Origin: Methylobacterium sp. Leaf91
GTDB lineage: Bacteria; Pseudomonadota; Alphaproteobacteria; Rhizobiales; Beijerinckiaceae
Assembly (NCBI RefSeq): GCF_001422815.1
Contig: NZ_LMMP01000050.1
Span: forward strand, 113-64,112
DNA: 64,000 nucleotides
Direction of reading: 5' to 3'
Below are positions 17,019 to 26,058 of this stretch, piece after piece. The notes under the pieces were generated by a model that ran no database searches, was not told the origin of the DNA, and worked only from the letters and a program-made list of their open reading frames with translations. The stretch's first letter is position 1, and each line of letters begins with the position of its first letter. The position numbers and the translations under genes are program-made.

Positions 17019-17663
17019 CTATTCGCCAGTCCGAACCGCCGCAATGAAGGCTCCGATGCGCTCGGAACTCTTTTCTCCCGGCCGGGTCTCGACCCCCGAA
17101 GAGACGTCGACAGCGCGAAGGCCCGTCCGACGGAGGGCCTCGGCAACATTGCCGGGAGCGAGGCCGCCGGACAGCATCGTCCCCGCCGGCAGGTCCAGCC
17201 CCGCGAGGATGTCCCAATCAAAGGCAATGCCGTTGCCGCCCGGCAGGGCCGCGTCGGGCGGAGGCTTCGCGTCGAGGAGAATGCGGTCGGCCGCTTCATA
17301 GGCGGAGAGAACGTCGAGATCCGAACGCGTCGAGACGCCGAGCGCCTTCATCACGGGGCGATTGCTGTGGGCACGGATGGCCGCGACCCGCTCCGGGGTC
17401 TCATGGCCGTGAAGTTGGATCCAATCCGGATCGACGGCCCTCAGGGCCGCATCGATCAGAGCATCGTCGGGATCGACGAGAAGGATGACCCGCTCCGCCC
17501 TGCCCTTCGCCTGTTCCGACAGCCGACCCGCCGTCTCGAAGTCGACATGACGCGGGCTCTTCGCGAAATGCACGAGGCCGACAAGGTCAGCCCCCGCCAA
17601 GAGCGCTGCGTCGAGGGCCGCGGGGGTACTGAGCCCGCAGATCTTGACGCGGATCGACGACAT
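17019..17663 (-). CDS. trpF: Phosphoribosylanthranilate isomerase
   Basis: A 214-residue single-domain TIM barrel that catalyses the third step of tryptophan synthesis. Catalytic Cys is in VKICGLST at residue 9, and the general acid Asp is in LLDAKPP near residue 131. The phosphate-binding C-terminal loops [10 protein letters not shown] and [15 protein letters not shown] are intact. Length is typical. It lies 15 bases downstream of the lapA-like gene and upstream of trpB in the order common to Rhizobiales (ihfB-lapA-trpF-trpB). Confidence 0.95.
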   Translation of the reverse strand: MSSIRVKICGLSTPAALDAALLAGADLVGLVHFAKSPRHVDFETAGRLSEQAKGRAERVILLVDPDDALIDAALRAVDPDWIQLHGHETPERVAAIRAHSNRPVMKALGVSTRSDLDVLSAYEAADRILLDAKPPPDAALPGGNGIAFDWDILAGLDLPAGTMLSGGLAPGNVAEALRRTGLRAVDVSSGVETRPGEKSSERIGAFIAAVRTGE

Positions 17664-17678
17664 GGCTGCGCTTGGCCT

Positions 17679-18050
17679 CTAGCGCGGGGCGGGGAGCGCG
17701 ACGCGGCCGTCCTGGCCGGGATAACGCTCGGCCGGCGTGGGCTCGCTGGCCGCGACGCGGGATTTCAGACGCTCGGTCTCGCCCTCCAGGCGACGGATCT
17801 CACGGCGGCGGGCGGCGCTCGTGCGCCGGGTGCCGGACTGGCCGAGCCAGGTGCCGATACCGCCGCAGAGAATGCCGATGGCGACAGAGGCGAAGATCAG
17901 GACGTAGAGTGGCAATGGCAGGCTGAAGGCCGGCGTGTCCGCCGTGAACGGATCGAAGGACAGGCGGACGACCTCCCGGTTCGCCACGGCCAGGGCCACG
18001 ACCACGATCGCGACGGGAAGCAGCACCAAACCCTTGAAGAAGCGGATCAT
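17679..18050 (-). CDS. lapA: LapA/DUF1049-domain membrane protein
   Basis: A 123-residue protein with two membrane helices (about 7-24 and 43-66) and a cytoplasmic basic coiled-coil tail (ARRREIRRLEGETERLKSRV). This is the LapA (YciS) layout. In E. coli LapA works with LapB to control LpxC turnover and LPS synthesis. No lapB is nearby and the alphaproteobacterial role is less clear. It sits between ihfB and trpF with short gaps. Confidence 0.85.
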   Translation of the reverse strand: MIRFFKGLVLLPVAIVVVALAVANREVVRLSFDPFTADTPAFSLPLPLYVLIFASVAIGILCGGIGTWLGQSGTRRTSAARRREIRRLEGETERLKSRVAASEPTPAERYPGQDGRVALPAPR

Positions 18051-18089
18051 CGAGACACTCCGGTCGGTAGGACGAGGCTTTGCATGGGC

Positions 18090-18410
18090 TCAGGATTCCT
18101 CATTCTCGGAGGGCTCCTCTGCGCCGATGCCGGCCTCGTTGAGTCGCTGGCGCATCTCCTTGCCCGTCTTGAACACGGGGATGGCCTTCTCGGAGACGGC
18201 AACGGGCTCACCGGTGCGCGGGTTGCGCCCGCGGCGCGCATCACGACGCTTGACCGAGAAAGCGCCGAAGCCGCGCAACTCGACCCGGTCGCCGCGTGAC
18301 AAGGCTTCCGCGATCGTGTCGAGGATCGCCTTCACGAGGGTTTCCACGTCGCGCTGGTAGAGATGCGGGTTCTGCTCTGCGATCCTGAGCACGAGCTCCG
18401 ACTTGATCAT
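18090..18410 (-). CDS. ihfB: Integration host factor subunit beta
   Basis: A 106-residue HU/IHF family DNA-bending protein. The start [20 protein letters not shown] and the flexible-arm signature [16 protein letters not shown] with [12 protein letters not shown] match IhfB, including the proline that intercalates in bent DNA. I chose the ATG at 18410 over one 12 codons upstream because IhfB proteins begin there. It has an acidic C-terminal tail of about ten residues. It lies in a cluster with sppA upstream and lapA downstream. Confidence 0.93.
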   Translation of the reverse strand: MIKSELVLRIAEQNPHLYQRDVETLVKAILDTIAEALSRGDRVELRGFGAFSVKRRDARRGRNPRTGEPVAVSEKAIPVFKTGKEMRQRLNEAGIGAEEPSENEES

Positions 18411-18488
18411 GCGGCGGTCTTCCCTGACTTCATGCGGTTCCGGCACCCCTGCGGACGTGATCCAGGCAGGGGTGATTCGGCGTCGCCC

Positions 18489-19469
18489 TCAAGGCGCATC
18501 GGTTGAGGCCGGACGCCAGAGAGCCAGCATTCCCCCTTGCGCGATGCTCGCCGTCTCGTCGCCGACCTGACGCAGGCGCGTCGCGAGACCGCCCATGCCA
18601 AGGAGATCGGCGCCCGTGCCGAGAGCCGACCAGAGTTTGAAGTCGCTCTCGGATTTGGGCTTCCAATCACGGATGGGCAGGCCCTTGGCGACGTTGCGCT
18701 CCGCCTCGAGCCAAGTCACCGCCTGACGTTCGCCGCCGACGCTATCCACCAGCTTCAACGGAACGCTCTGGCGGCCGCTGAAGACGCGCCCGTCGGAAAC
18801 GGTCGCCAATTCCTTCTCGGAGAGTTTGCGCCGCTCGGAGACGAGGCCTTTGAACCAGGCGTAGGTGTCGCCCACAACGGAGGCCAGGGCGGCCCGTGCC
18901 TCGGGCGAGGTCGGGGTGAAGCCGGATGGCTCGGCCTTCAGGGGCGACGACTTCACCGACTCGACCTTGACGCCGACCTTGTCGAGCAGCCCGGACAGAT
19001 CGGGATATTGGAACAGCACGCCGATGGAGCCGACCAGGGCGGTTTCCCGAGCGACGATATGATCGGCCGCGATGGCGGCGATATAGGCGCCGGAGGCCGC
19101 CGTGCCATCGACGAAGGCCACCATCGGCTTCTTCTCGGACAGCGAGCGTAGGTTGCGGTAGAGTTCCTCAGAGCCGGTGGTTGTGCCGCCCGGCGAGGAG
19201 ATCGAGACGATGACGCCCTGCACGGCGCTGGCATCGCGGACGCGCTCGATCAGCTTCGTCGTCGATTCGCTGCCGGCGATGAAGCCACCGATGGAAATTC
19301 GCGCGATCTGTGGTTTCACGGCTGGGAAACCGAACCCGTCATTGCCCCGGACACGGTAGCCCACCGCACCGACGGCGACGATCAACCCGCCGATTCCCAC
19401 GACGCGCCAGAGGGAGAGCTTGCGGCGCAGGCGCCGACGATCGATCAGAAGTTCGGCGTCTGCAGCCAT
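18489..19469 (-). CDS. sppA: Signal peptide peptidase SppA, short form
   Basis: A 326-residue inner-membrane serine protease of family S49 with one N-terminal membrane helix (about 20-38). The catalytic dyad is Ser126 (DGTAASGAYIAA) and Lys178 (KSSPLKAEPSG), spaced 52 residues as in the Bacillus enzyme. The oxyanion region SISSPGGTTTGSEELYR is intact. It is the half-size form with one protease domain, which would assemble as an oligomer and clear cleaved signal peptides. It lies 78 bases upstream of ihfB on the same strand. Confidence 0.93.
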   Translation of the reverse strand: MAADAELLIDRRRLRRKLSLWRVVGIGGLIVAVGAVGYRVRGNDGFGFPAVKPQIARISIGGFIAGSESTTKLIERVRDASAVQGVIVSISSPGGTTTGSEELYRNLRSLSEKKPMVAFVDGTAASGAYIAAIAADHIVARETALVGSIGVLFQYPDLSGLLDKVGVKVESVKSSPLKAEPSGFTPTSPEARAALASVVGDTYAWFKGLVSERRKLSEKELATVSDGRVFSGRQSVPLKLVDSVGGERQAVTWLEAERNVAKGLPIRDWKPKSESDFKLWSALGTGADLLGMGGLATRLRQVGDETASIAQGGMLALWRPASTDAP

Positions 19470-19843
19470 GCGATCGTCCCGTTCCCTTAACGTTTCCGCC
19501 CGTTTCGGCCGGTTCTTCGCTCATGGGCAAGGAGGCGTGCATCCATGGTGCACCCCTCCGCCCGTCAAGACTTGTTTCACACCCGCCGGTGGTTTGCACC
19601 AAACCTTTGGGAGCTCACACGTCCTTCCGCCGGAAGGTCGCCGAAGCCCGGGGGGACGCGAAAGCAGGGCCGTGTTCTAGCGCTCCCTTCTGCGGACCGG
19701 CAAGAGCACTCGTTGGCCGGATGCGCGGCGTCAGGACACTGCCTCAAGGGATACGGGGCCCGATGGGTGGTTTAGGATTGGTCGAAGCCGAGGCGTCGTG
19801 CCGGCGCGGCGACGGGTTTTCGCTTCGATCGTTCAACCCAAGC
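19470..19843. other. Intergenic region between mqo and sppA
   Basis: About 370 bases upstream of sppA. I see no convincing gene. A TTGACG in the minus strand near 19560 could be a -35 box for sppA, but no good -10 follows. Open frames here have no domain or composition support. Confidence 0.4.
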
Positions 19844-19882
19844 AAAATCCTCCGATGGCGAACGGGCGACATCGGAGGATTT
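19844..19882 (-). terminator. Rho-independent terminator of mqo
   Basis: A perfect 13-base stem, AAATCCTCCGATG (19845-19857) and CATCGGAGGATTT (19870-19882), encloses a 12-base loop and runs into TTTTGC on the minus strand. It begins 20 bases past the mqo stop. Confidence 0.85.
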
Positions 19883-19902
19883 CAGCGCTTGGCTTCGCTC
19901 GT

Positions 19903-21633
19903 TCAGGGAGCGAGGTCGTGGACCGGCTTCGTCGTGGTGGTAGGGTTGCTGTTGAGGACGGTGTTGCTGACCGGCGTCTGCTTCAGTGCCTCGACGTCGA
20001 TCTGCGGAGGAGACGGCAGCTGCAACTGCTCGCTCGTATAGGCCCAGGCCTGCGCGACCCGTTCCGGATCGTCGTTCAGCTTCAATCCGTAGCTCGGGAC
20101 GATCTGCCGAAGCTTCGACTGCCATTCAGGGGACGAAACCTTCGAGGCGAACACCTTCTCCAGCACCTTCAGCATGATCGGAGCGGCCGTGGACGCGCCC
20201 GGGGAGGCGCCGAGCAGCGCCGCGATGCTGCCGTCCTTCGCGCTGACGATCTCCGTGCCGAGTTTCAGAACGCCACCCTTGTCCTTGTCGCGCTTGATGA
20301 TCTGCACGCGCTGGCCCGCCTGCCACAGGCGCCATTCTTCCTTCTTGGCCTTGGGGAAATACTCACGCAGGGCGGCGATGCGGTCATCGTCCGAGAGCAT
20401 CAGCTGACCGGCCAGATACTCCACCAACGGATATTCATCCACGCCCACGCGAACCATCGGCCAGACGTTGCTGGTGGTCGTCGAGGAGAGGAGGTCGAAA
20501 TAGGAGCCCTCCTTCAGGAACTTGGTGGAGAAGGTCGCAAAGGGACCGAATAGCAGGACGCGCTTGCCGTCGAGGACGCGCGTGTCCAGATGCGGAACGG
20601 ACATCGGCGGCGAGCCGACCGAGGCCTTGCCGTAGGCCTTCGCCAGATGCTGCGTCGTCACATCCGGATTCTCATTGACGAGGAACGAGCCGCCGACGGG
20701 GAAGCCCGCGTAATCCTCGCCTTCCGGAATGCCGGATTTCTGCAGGAGATGCAGGGATCCGCCGCCAGCGCCGATGAAGACGAACTTGGCGTCGATACTC
20801 TGCTCGGACCCGTCCTTGAGGTTCCGAGAGACCACGCGCCAGGAGCCGTCGGGGTTCTTGTCGATGGTCCGGACCTCGGACGAGGCCTGCAGGTGGAAAT
20901 TCGGCTGGCTCTGCAGATGCGCGACGAACTGGCGGGTGATCTCGCCGAACTCCACGTCGGTACCCAAAGAGGTCCAGGTGGCTGCGATCTTCTGCTTGGG
21001 ATCGCGGCCCTCCATCATCAGGGGAACCCATTTCCGGATCTGCTCGGGATCGGTCGAATAATCCATGCCGGCGAAGAGGGGGCTCGCCTTGAGCGCGGCA
21101 TGACGCTTCTCGAGAAAGGCGATGTTCTCGTCGCCCCACACGAAGCTCATATGTGGGGTGTAGTTGATGAAGGAGCGCGGGTTCTTCAGGACGCCGTTGC
21201 GAACCTGCCACGCCAGGAACTGGCGGGTGACCTGGAAGGCCTCGTTGATCTCGACGGCCTTGGCGATCTCGATCTGCCCATCTTTCTTCTCGGGCGTGTA
21301 GTTGAGTTCCGCGAGGGCGGAATGACCCGTGCCGGCGTTGTTCCAGCCGTTGGAGCTCTCCTTCGCCACGCCATCGAGACGCTCGATCATCTGGATCGAC
21401 CAGTTGGGTTCGAGTTCGCGCAGCCAGACGCCGAGGGTGGCGCTCATGATGCCGCCGCCGATCAGAAGGACATCAACCTTCTTTGCTGGAGGGGCAGCGA
21501 GGACCAGGGAGCCGGGCATTGCCACGGCCGCCATTCCGGTCAGGGCCGTGCCAAGAATCTGCCTGCGGTTCAGGGCAGGCGTAGTGGAGGAAGCGCCGTT
21601 GGACGGGCTCGTATCGTTATTATCGGCGCTCAT
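19903..21633 (-). CDS. mqo: Malate:quinone oxidoreductase with Tat-like leader
   Basis: A 576-residue FAD enzyme that oxidises malate to oxaloacetate and reduces the quinone pool. The FAD motif [16 protein letters not shown] begins at residue 53, followed by the strongly conserved [33 protein letters not shown] and [19 protein letters not shown]. The gene-family body matches E. coli-type Mqo throughout. The leader has [13 protein letters not shown] followed by a hydrophobic stretch to AAPPAK, which is a twin-arginine-like signal. I chose the ATG at 21633 because GAGG is 8 bases away; an ATG two codons earlier is too close to it. The C-terminal 30 residues are Pro/Thr/Asn-rich. It lies between rpsA and sppA. 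Confidence 0.93.
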   Translation of the reverse strand: MSADNNDTSPSNGASSTTPALNRRQILGTALTGMAAVAMPGSLVLAAPPAKKVDVLLIGGGIMSATLGVWLRELEPNWSIQMIERLDGVAKESSNGWNNAGTGHSALAELNYTPEKKDGQIEIAKAVEINEAFQVTRQFLAWQVRNGVLKNPRSFINYTPHMSFVWGDENIAFLEKRHAALKASPLFAGMDYSTDPEQIRKWVPLMMEGRDPKQKIAATWTSLGTDVEFGEITRQFVAHLQSQPNFHLQASSEVRTIDKNPDGSWRVVSRNLKDGSEQSIDAKFVFIGAGGGSLHLLQKSGIPEGEDYAGFPVGGSFLVNENPDVTTQHLAKAYGKASVGSPPMSVPHLDTRVLDGKRVLLFGPFATFSTKFLKEGSYFDLLSSTTTSNVWPMVRVGVDEYPLVEYLAGQLMLSDDDRIAALREYFPKAKKEEWRLWQAGQRVQIIKRDKDKGGVLKLGTEIVSAKDGSIAALLGASPGASTAAPIMLKVLEKVFASKVSSPEWQSKLRQIVPSYGLKLNDDPERVAQAWAYTSEQLQLPSPPQIDVEALKQTPVSNTVLNSNPTTTTKPVHDLAP

Positions 21634-22237
21634 CGCCATACCTCGTTCTGCAGAACACGTCCGGAGGACCCTCATCGGACGTCTGTCCGTCCAGGGCATC
21701 GGATCGAGAGGATCGGAGGAGCGCTTCTTCCCATGGGCATTCTTGCCCGGTGTGCTGGCTTGACCAGTCTGCCGGATCGATGCCTCGCTGACCCTGGTCG
21801 GTAAAGGGATCGGCGATAGTCTTCCAGCTATTATTTATCAGTCTCGTCGAACGTTTCGGTGTTCCGATTTTCTCTCTGGAACACTTATAGAACAGGCCTC
21901 GATGCGACGTCTTGAGATGGGGCTATGTGTCCAAGGCCCGAAGAGGTCCGAATCATGGCGAGCCGGCACAAGCTTATGGCCGACCACCGCCGATGAAACG
22001 TGAGTGCTGTTTTCAGCTGATTAAAGTGCGACCCGAATGTCATACGTGGCTGCCACTGCAGACGAGTGTCTGGCACCGGCTATGTCTCGAAAAGTGGCGT
22101 GTGCAGTTCGAGCCGTTTCTTCGGTCGCCGGGTTCCTAGCCGATGGGCCGGCGGTCAACAATCTGCCGGATGCCGCAATCCGTTCAAACGTCGCGTTTTG
22201 AAACCGTCCTGTCATGAGGTCTCGTACCAAGACACGA
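21634..22237. promoter_or_regulatory. mqo upstream region with inverted repeat
   Basis: About 600 bases between the mqo start and the rpsA terminator. A perfect 7-base inverted repeat GTGTTCC (21859-21865) / GGAACAC (21878-21884) with a 12-base AT-rich spacer lies about 230 bases upstream of mqo, next to a TATTATTTATC stretch. It could be an operator. Open frames here have no recognisable content, and I call no gene. Confidence 0.4.
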
Positions 22238-22275
22238 AAACGCCCGCGCGAGAGACGATCCCGCGCGGGCGTTTC
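22238..22275 (-). terminator. Rho-independent terminator of rpsA
   Basis: On the minus strand AAACGCCCGCGCG... pairs with ...CGCGCGGGCGTTT around a loop that includes ATCGTCTCT, and continues into TTTTCG. It is the second of two hairpins after rpsA and is the one with a T-run. Confidence 0.85.
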
Positions 22276-22281
22276 GAGATA

Positions 22282-22313
22282 TGGCGTCCAGCTCGAACGA
22301 GCTGGACGCCATT
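22282..22313 (-). other. 15-base perfect hairpin between rpsA and its terminator
   Basis: ATGGCGTCCAGCTCG, two bases (AA), then CGAGCTGGACGCCAT form a 32-base perfect palindrome with almost no loop. It lies 17 bases past the rpsA stop and just before the terminator. It may be a cruciform, an RNA-processing site or a protein target. Confidence 0.7.
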
Positions 22314-22329
22314 CGTATCTGCGCGGGGC

Positions 22330-24060
22330 CTAGTCCTGCGCGTCGTCCTTGTCGTCGCTGGTGCGGGCCTTCTTGAAGGCAGCACCGAGGATCTCGCCGA
22401 GGGAGGCGCCGGAATCGGCGGAGCCGAACTGGGCCATCGCCTCCTTCTCCTCGGCCATTTCCAGGGCCTTGATCGAGAGCTGAACCCGACGGGCCTTGCG
22501 ATCGAACTGGATCACGCGGGCATCGAACTTCTCGCCGGCGGCGAAACGCTCGGGACGCTGATCACCACGATCGCGGGCGAGTTCGGCCCGGCGGATGAAG
22601 GTGGAGAGATCGGTGTCGACGATCTTAACTTCGACCCCCGAATCCTTCACTTCCACCACTTCGCAGGTCACGATCTGACCCTTCTTGAGTTCGCCGGCTT
22701 CCGTGAAGGGGTCGCCGCCGAGCTGCTTCACGCCGAGCGAGATGCGCTCCTTCTCGACATCGACGTCCAGAACCTGGGCGCGCAGCATATCGCCCTTCTT
22801 GAACTCTTCGATGACCTGCTCGCCGGGGCGGTTCCAGTCGAGATCCGACAGGTGAACCATGCCGTCGACGTCGCCGTCGAGACCAATGAACAGACCGAAC
22901 TCGGTCTTGTTCTTGACCTCGCCTTCGACCTCGGAGCCGACCGGATGCTGCTCGGCGAAGGCCTCCCAGGGGTTCTGGAGGGTCTGCTTGAGGCCGAGCG
23001 AGATGCGGCGCTTGACCGGATCGACTTCGAGGATCTGCACTTCCACTTCCTGCGAGGTGGAGACGATCTTGCCCGGATGGACGTTCTTCTTCGTCCAGGA
23101 CATCTCGGAAACGTGGATCAGGCCTTCGATGCCCGGCTCCAGCTCCACGAAGGCACCGTAATCGGTGATGTTGGTGACACGGCCCTTGAGCTTGGCGTCG
23201 ACCGGGTAGCGCTGGGCGATACCCTCCCACGGATCCGCGAGCAGCTGCTTGATGCCGAGCGAGATGCGGTGGGTCTCGTGGTTGATCTTGATGATCTTGA
23301 CCTTGACCGTCTGGCCGATGGTCACGACCTCGGACGGGTGGTTCACACGACGCCATGCCATGTCGGTGACGTGGAGCAGGCCGTCGATGCCGCCGAGGTC
23401 GACGAACGCGCCGTACTCGGTGATGTTCTTGACGACGCCGTCGATGACCTGGCCTTCTTCAAGGTTGGCCACGAGCTCGGAGCGCTGCTCGGCGCGGCTC
23501 TCTTCGAGGACGGTGCGGCGCGACACGACGATGTTGCCGCGGCGACGATCCATCTTGAGGATCTGGAACGGCTGCGGGGTGCCAAGGAGGGGCGTGACGT
23601 CGCGCACGGGACGGATATCGACCTGCGAGCGCGGCAGGAAGGCCACGGCGCCATCGAGATCGACGGTGTAGCCGCCCTTGACCTGATTGAAGATCGCGCC
23701 CGTGACGCGCTCATTGGCCTCGAAGGCCTTCTCGAGCTTGACCCAGCTCTCCTCGCGGCGTGCCTTATCGCGCGAGATGACGGCCTCGCCGAGGGCGTTC
23801 TCGATGCGGTCGACATAGACCTCGACCTCGTCGCCGACGGCAAGTTCGCCTTCGCGGCCGGGGCCGTTGAATTCCTTGAGGGCGACACGGCCTTCCGTCT
23901 TGGCGCCGATGTCGATGACGGCCACGTCCTTTTCGATCGCGACGACGCGACCCTTGACGACGGACCCTTCGGTGATCTCGTGCTCGAGGAAGCTCTCCTC
24001 GAGGAGAGCCGCGAAGTCGTCGCGGCTCGGGCTACGCTGCAGGGCGTTACCAGCGGTCAT
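22330..24060 (-). CDS. rpsA: 30S ribosomal protein S1
   Basis: A 576-residue protein of six S1 OB-fold repeats (about residues 30-96, 114-180, 200-268, 285-355, 372-442, 460-528), shown by recurring motifs such as GAFVDLGGIDGLLHVTDMAW and GAFVELEPGIEGLIHVSEMS. It binds mRNA leader sequences and brings them to the 30S subunit. The ATG at 24060 has AGGAG at the right distance. The C-terminus is charged and less conserved. In many alphaproteobacteria cmk precedes rpsA. Here the upstream gene is an unrelated small protein, so that linkage is lost. Confidence 0.96.
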   Translation of the reverse strand: MTAGNALQRSPSRDDFAALLEESFLEHEITEGSVVKGRVVAIEKDVAVIDIGAKTEGRVALKEFNGPGREGELAVGDEVEVYVDRIENALGEAVISRDKARREESWVKLEKAFEANERVTGAIFNQVKGGYTVDLDGAVAFLPRSQVDIRPVRDVTPLLGTPQPFQILKMDRRRGNIVVSRRTVLEESRAEQRSELVANLEEGQVIDGVVKNITEYGAFVDLGGIDGLLHVTDMAWRRVNHPSEVVTIGQTVKVKIIKINHETHRISLGIKQLLADPWEGIAQRYPVDAKLKGRVTNITDYGAFVELEPGIEGLIHVSEMSWTKKNVHPGKIVSTSQEVEVQILEVDPVKRRISLGLKQTLQNPWEAFAEQHPVGSEVEGEVKNKTEFGLFIGLDGDVDGMVHLSDLDWNRPGEQVIEEFKKGDMLRAQVLDVDVEKERISLGVKQLGGDPFTEAGELKKGQIVTCEVVEVKDSGVEVKIVDTDLSTFIRRAELARDRGDQRPERFAAGEKFDARVIQFDRKARRVQLSIKALEMAEEKEAMAQFGSADSGASLGEILGAAFKKARTSDDKDDAQD

Positions 24061-24343
24061 TCTGTCTCCTGACAGGCCTCTCGTGCGAGGCCGGCGTCGG
24101 CGGTTCGTGTGACGGGGCACCCTCGGCGATCACCGCCCGCGGCCCCTGATGGGATCCGACAGGCTCACCCCCCGTAGGAGGGCCAACGCAATATGAAGCG
24201 ATGGTCGAGGGCCATTCTCCAACGGGCCGGTGACGGGACGAGACGCCCGCGCGCAGTCGAATCCGATTGGAGGACGGCGCTCCCATACCTGATCTCGTGC
24301 GTTTCGGCAACATAACGCTTCGGATCGTTGGTGGGTGGGGCGA

Positions 24344-24919
24344 TCAGGTGAGCATCCAGCGAGGCGTCTCGGCGTGGCGCAGCCAGATCGCGGAGGCGAT
24401 CGAGAGTGCCTCGAGTGGAAGAACTACATCGCCCCGGCCCTTATCCCAGAGTTCGATGCCGGAAAATCCAACCTTGCGGATCGTAAGCCAAGCGCCGAAC
24501 GGGAATGTCGCGTCGGTCCCCTCGCCAGGGCCGAAACATTCCTCGAAGGCGAGCGGATCAATCATCATCTGATCGTATTTCCGCAAATGCTCGGCCATCG
24601 AAACCTTGGATCGGAACAGGATGCGATCCCGGCTATACGACGAAAAACACGGCTCATATTCCGTCAGCGTCATCGAGAGCTTGCCGCCGATGCGTAAGTA
24701 GGGCGGGTTTGGGCCAGTCTCGTCGAAATTCAGCGGGCTCCAGCCCTCCTCGCTCATCAACGACTCCGCCAGGGTCACAGGCTCCGACGCTGCCATGCGC
24801 GGGACAACATCCCCGGTCGCCGCGTCAGGGAGTGATCCTGTCACCAGGATGTCCGGTCCGAATCCGTGGCTGCCCGGCTGGTGCTCCGCCACATCGTGTC
24901 CTGTCTCGCGAGAGGCCAT
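24344..24919 (-). CDS. Hypothetical protein
   Basis: I do not recognise a family. The region from about residue 60 (NFDETGPNPPYLRIGGKL, then YEPCFSSYSRDRILFRSK) to the end looks like a folded mixed alpha/beta domain rich in aromatic residues, with no membrane segment or signal. The first 54 residues are less protein-like. A second possible start is the ATG at 24757, which has GGAG at a good distance and would give 137 residues. The gene stands alone between rpsA and trcR, 284 bases upstream of the rpsA start. No function is proposed. Confidence 0.6.
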   Translation of the reverse strand: MASRETGHDVAEHQPGSHGFGPDILVTGSLPDAATGDVVPRMAASEPVTLAESLMSEEGWSPLNFDETGPNPPYLRIGGKLSMTLTEYEPCFSSYSRDRILFRSKVSMAEHLRKYDQMMIDPLAFEECFGPGEGTDATFPFGAWLTIRKVGFSGIELWDKGRGDVVLPLEALSIASAIWLRHAETPRWMLT

Positions 24920-25013
24920 TATCCGCCCCGAAAAAGTGTCCCCGTGGATCGAGGAGGATCAATATTACGCATTTTCTTATGGTTGGCGATCATGCGGTGC
25001 ACCAACACGAAGA

Positions 25014-25037
25014 AGGGCGCTGCAACAGCAGCGCCCT
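25014..25037 (-). terminator. Terminator-like hairpin after trcR
   Basis: A perfect 10-base stem (AGGGCGCTGC with GCAGCGCCCT) and a 4-base loop are followed on the minus strand by TCTTCG. It lies 41 bases downstream of the trcR stop. The T-run is weak. Confidence 0.6.
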
Positions 25038-25078
25038 CGGGAAGATTCGATTGGGTTGTGGTGTCGTCGAGGTGACGA

Positions 25079-25789
25079 TTATTCCTCGTCGTCATCCTCA
25101 GTGTTGCGCATGCCCTTGAGTTTGGCGAAGACCGAATCCGCGTTGAGCTTCTCGTCGCGTTCGTTGCGATGATGCTCGTCCGCCTCTTCGTAGCTGCCTG
25201 CGGTGGACACCTCTGTGGGCAACAGGGTTGCGCCGGCATCGGTCGGCAGAACGGCCGGTCGGTCCTTGGCGGCGCGCTGAACCTCGAAGTCGAGATCAAT
25301 CTGCGTGCAGAGACCAAGGGTCACCGGGTCCATCGGCTGCAGCGAGCTCGAATTCCAGTGGGTGCGCTCACGGATCTGCTGGATCGTCGATTTGGTGGTG
25401 CCGACGAGGCGGATGACCTGCGCATCCTTCAACTCCGGGTGGTTGCGGAGCAGCCAGAGGATGGCGTTCGGCCGGTCCTGGCGCCGTGACAGAGGGGTGT
25501 AGCGCGGACCCTTGGTGGTGCGCTTGACCTCCGGCAACTTCACCTTCGAGACGGCAACCTTCAGCTTGTAATTAGGAGATTTCTGCGCTTTCTCGATCTC
25601 GTCGCGGGTAAGCTGACCCGTGGTGATCGGGTCGAGGCCTTTGATCCCGGCAGCGACTTCGCCGTCGGCAATACCCTTCACTTCGAGCGGGTGAAGCTTA
25701 CAGAAATCGGCGATCTGCTCGAAGGCGAGCGAGGTATTCTCGACCAGCCAGACGGCGGTCGCCTTCGGCATTAGCGGACCTTGGGACAT
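25079..25789 (-). CDS. trcR: DUF1013 cell-cycle transcription factor TrcR
   Basis: A 236-residue alphaproteobacterial DUF1013 protein. Family marks are PLMPKATAVWLVENTSLAFE, QIADFCKLHPLEVKGIADGE, LWLLRNHPELKDAQVIRLVG and STIQQIRERTHWNSSSLQPM, which include a helix-turn-helix-like core. In Caulobacter the DUF1013 protein TrcR associates with RNA polymerase and controls cell-cycle genes. The same role is probable here by family. I use the ATG at 25789; an internal ATG six codons later is also usable. A longer upstream frame is unlike the family. The C-terminal tail is acidic. Confidence 0.88.
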   Translation of the reverse strand: MSQGPLMPKATAVWLVENTSLAFEQIADFCKLHPLEVKGIADGEVAAGIKGLDPITTGQLTRDEIEKAQKSPNYKLKVAVSKVKLPEVKRTTKGPRYTPLSRRQDRPNAILWLLRNHPELKDAQVIRLVGTTKSTIQQIRERTHWNSSSLQPMDPVTLGLCTQIDLDFEVQRAAKDRPAVLPTDAGATLLPTEVSTAGSYEEADEHHRNERDEKLNADSVFAKLKGMRNTEDDDEE

Positions 25790-26058
25790 GCTCTGTGGCT
25801 CCGACGTTAGCGGGGAACGGGCGGCGCCGGGCATCGGTCCGCAGGCTCCGGATGAATCGATCCGGAAGTCCCGTCTCACGCTCTCAAAAGGGGATCAGCG
25901 TATATAGGCGGCGGCAGAAGAGCGCGCAATTGCCTTCGCGTCCGGTCACCGCCGACGGAGGACCCGCGCGACGCGAGGTCCCTGAGATTTTGGCGTCGAG
26001 CGCCGTAACTTGGCCAGCGGACGATGACCGCTGCCGTATCGGTCAGGCATCGGGCCAA

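Noticed and set aside
16883-17299. Upstream extension of the trpB frame into trpF
   Set aside because: It is antisense-like overlap of another frame of trpF without TrpB homology; the TTG at 16882 fits family and ribosome site.
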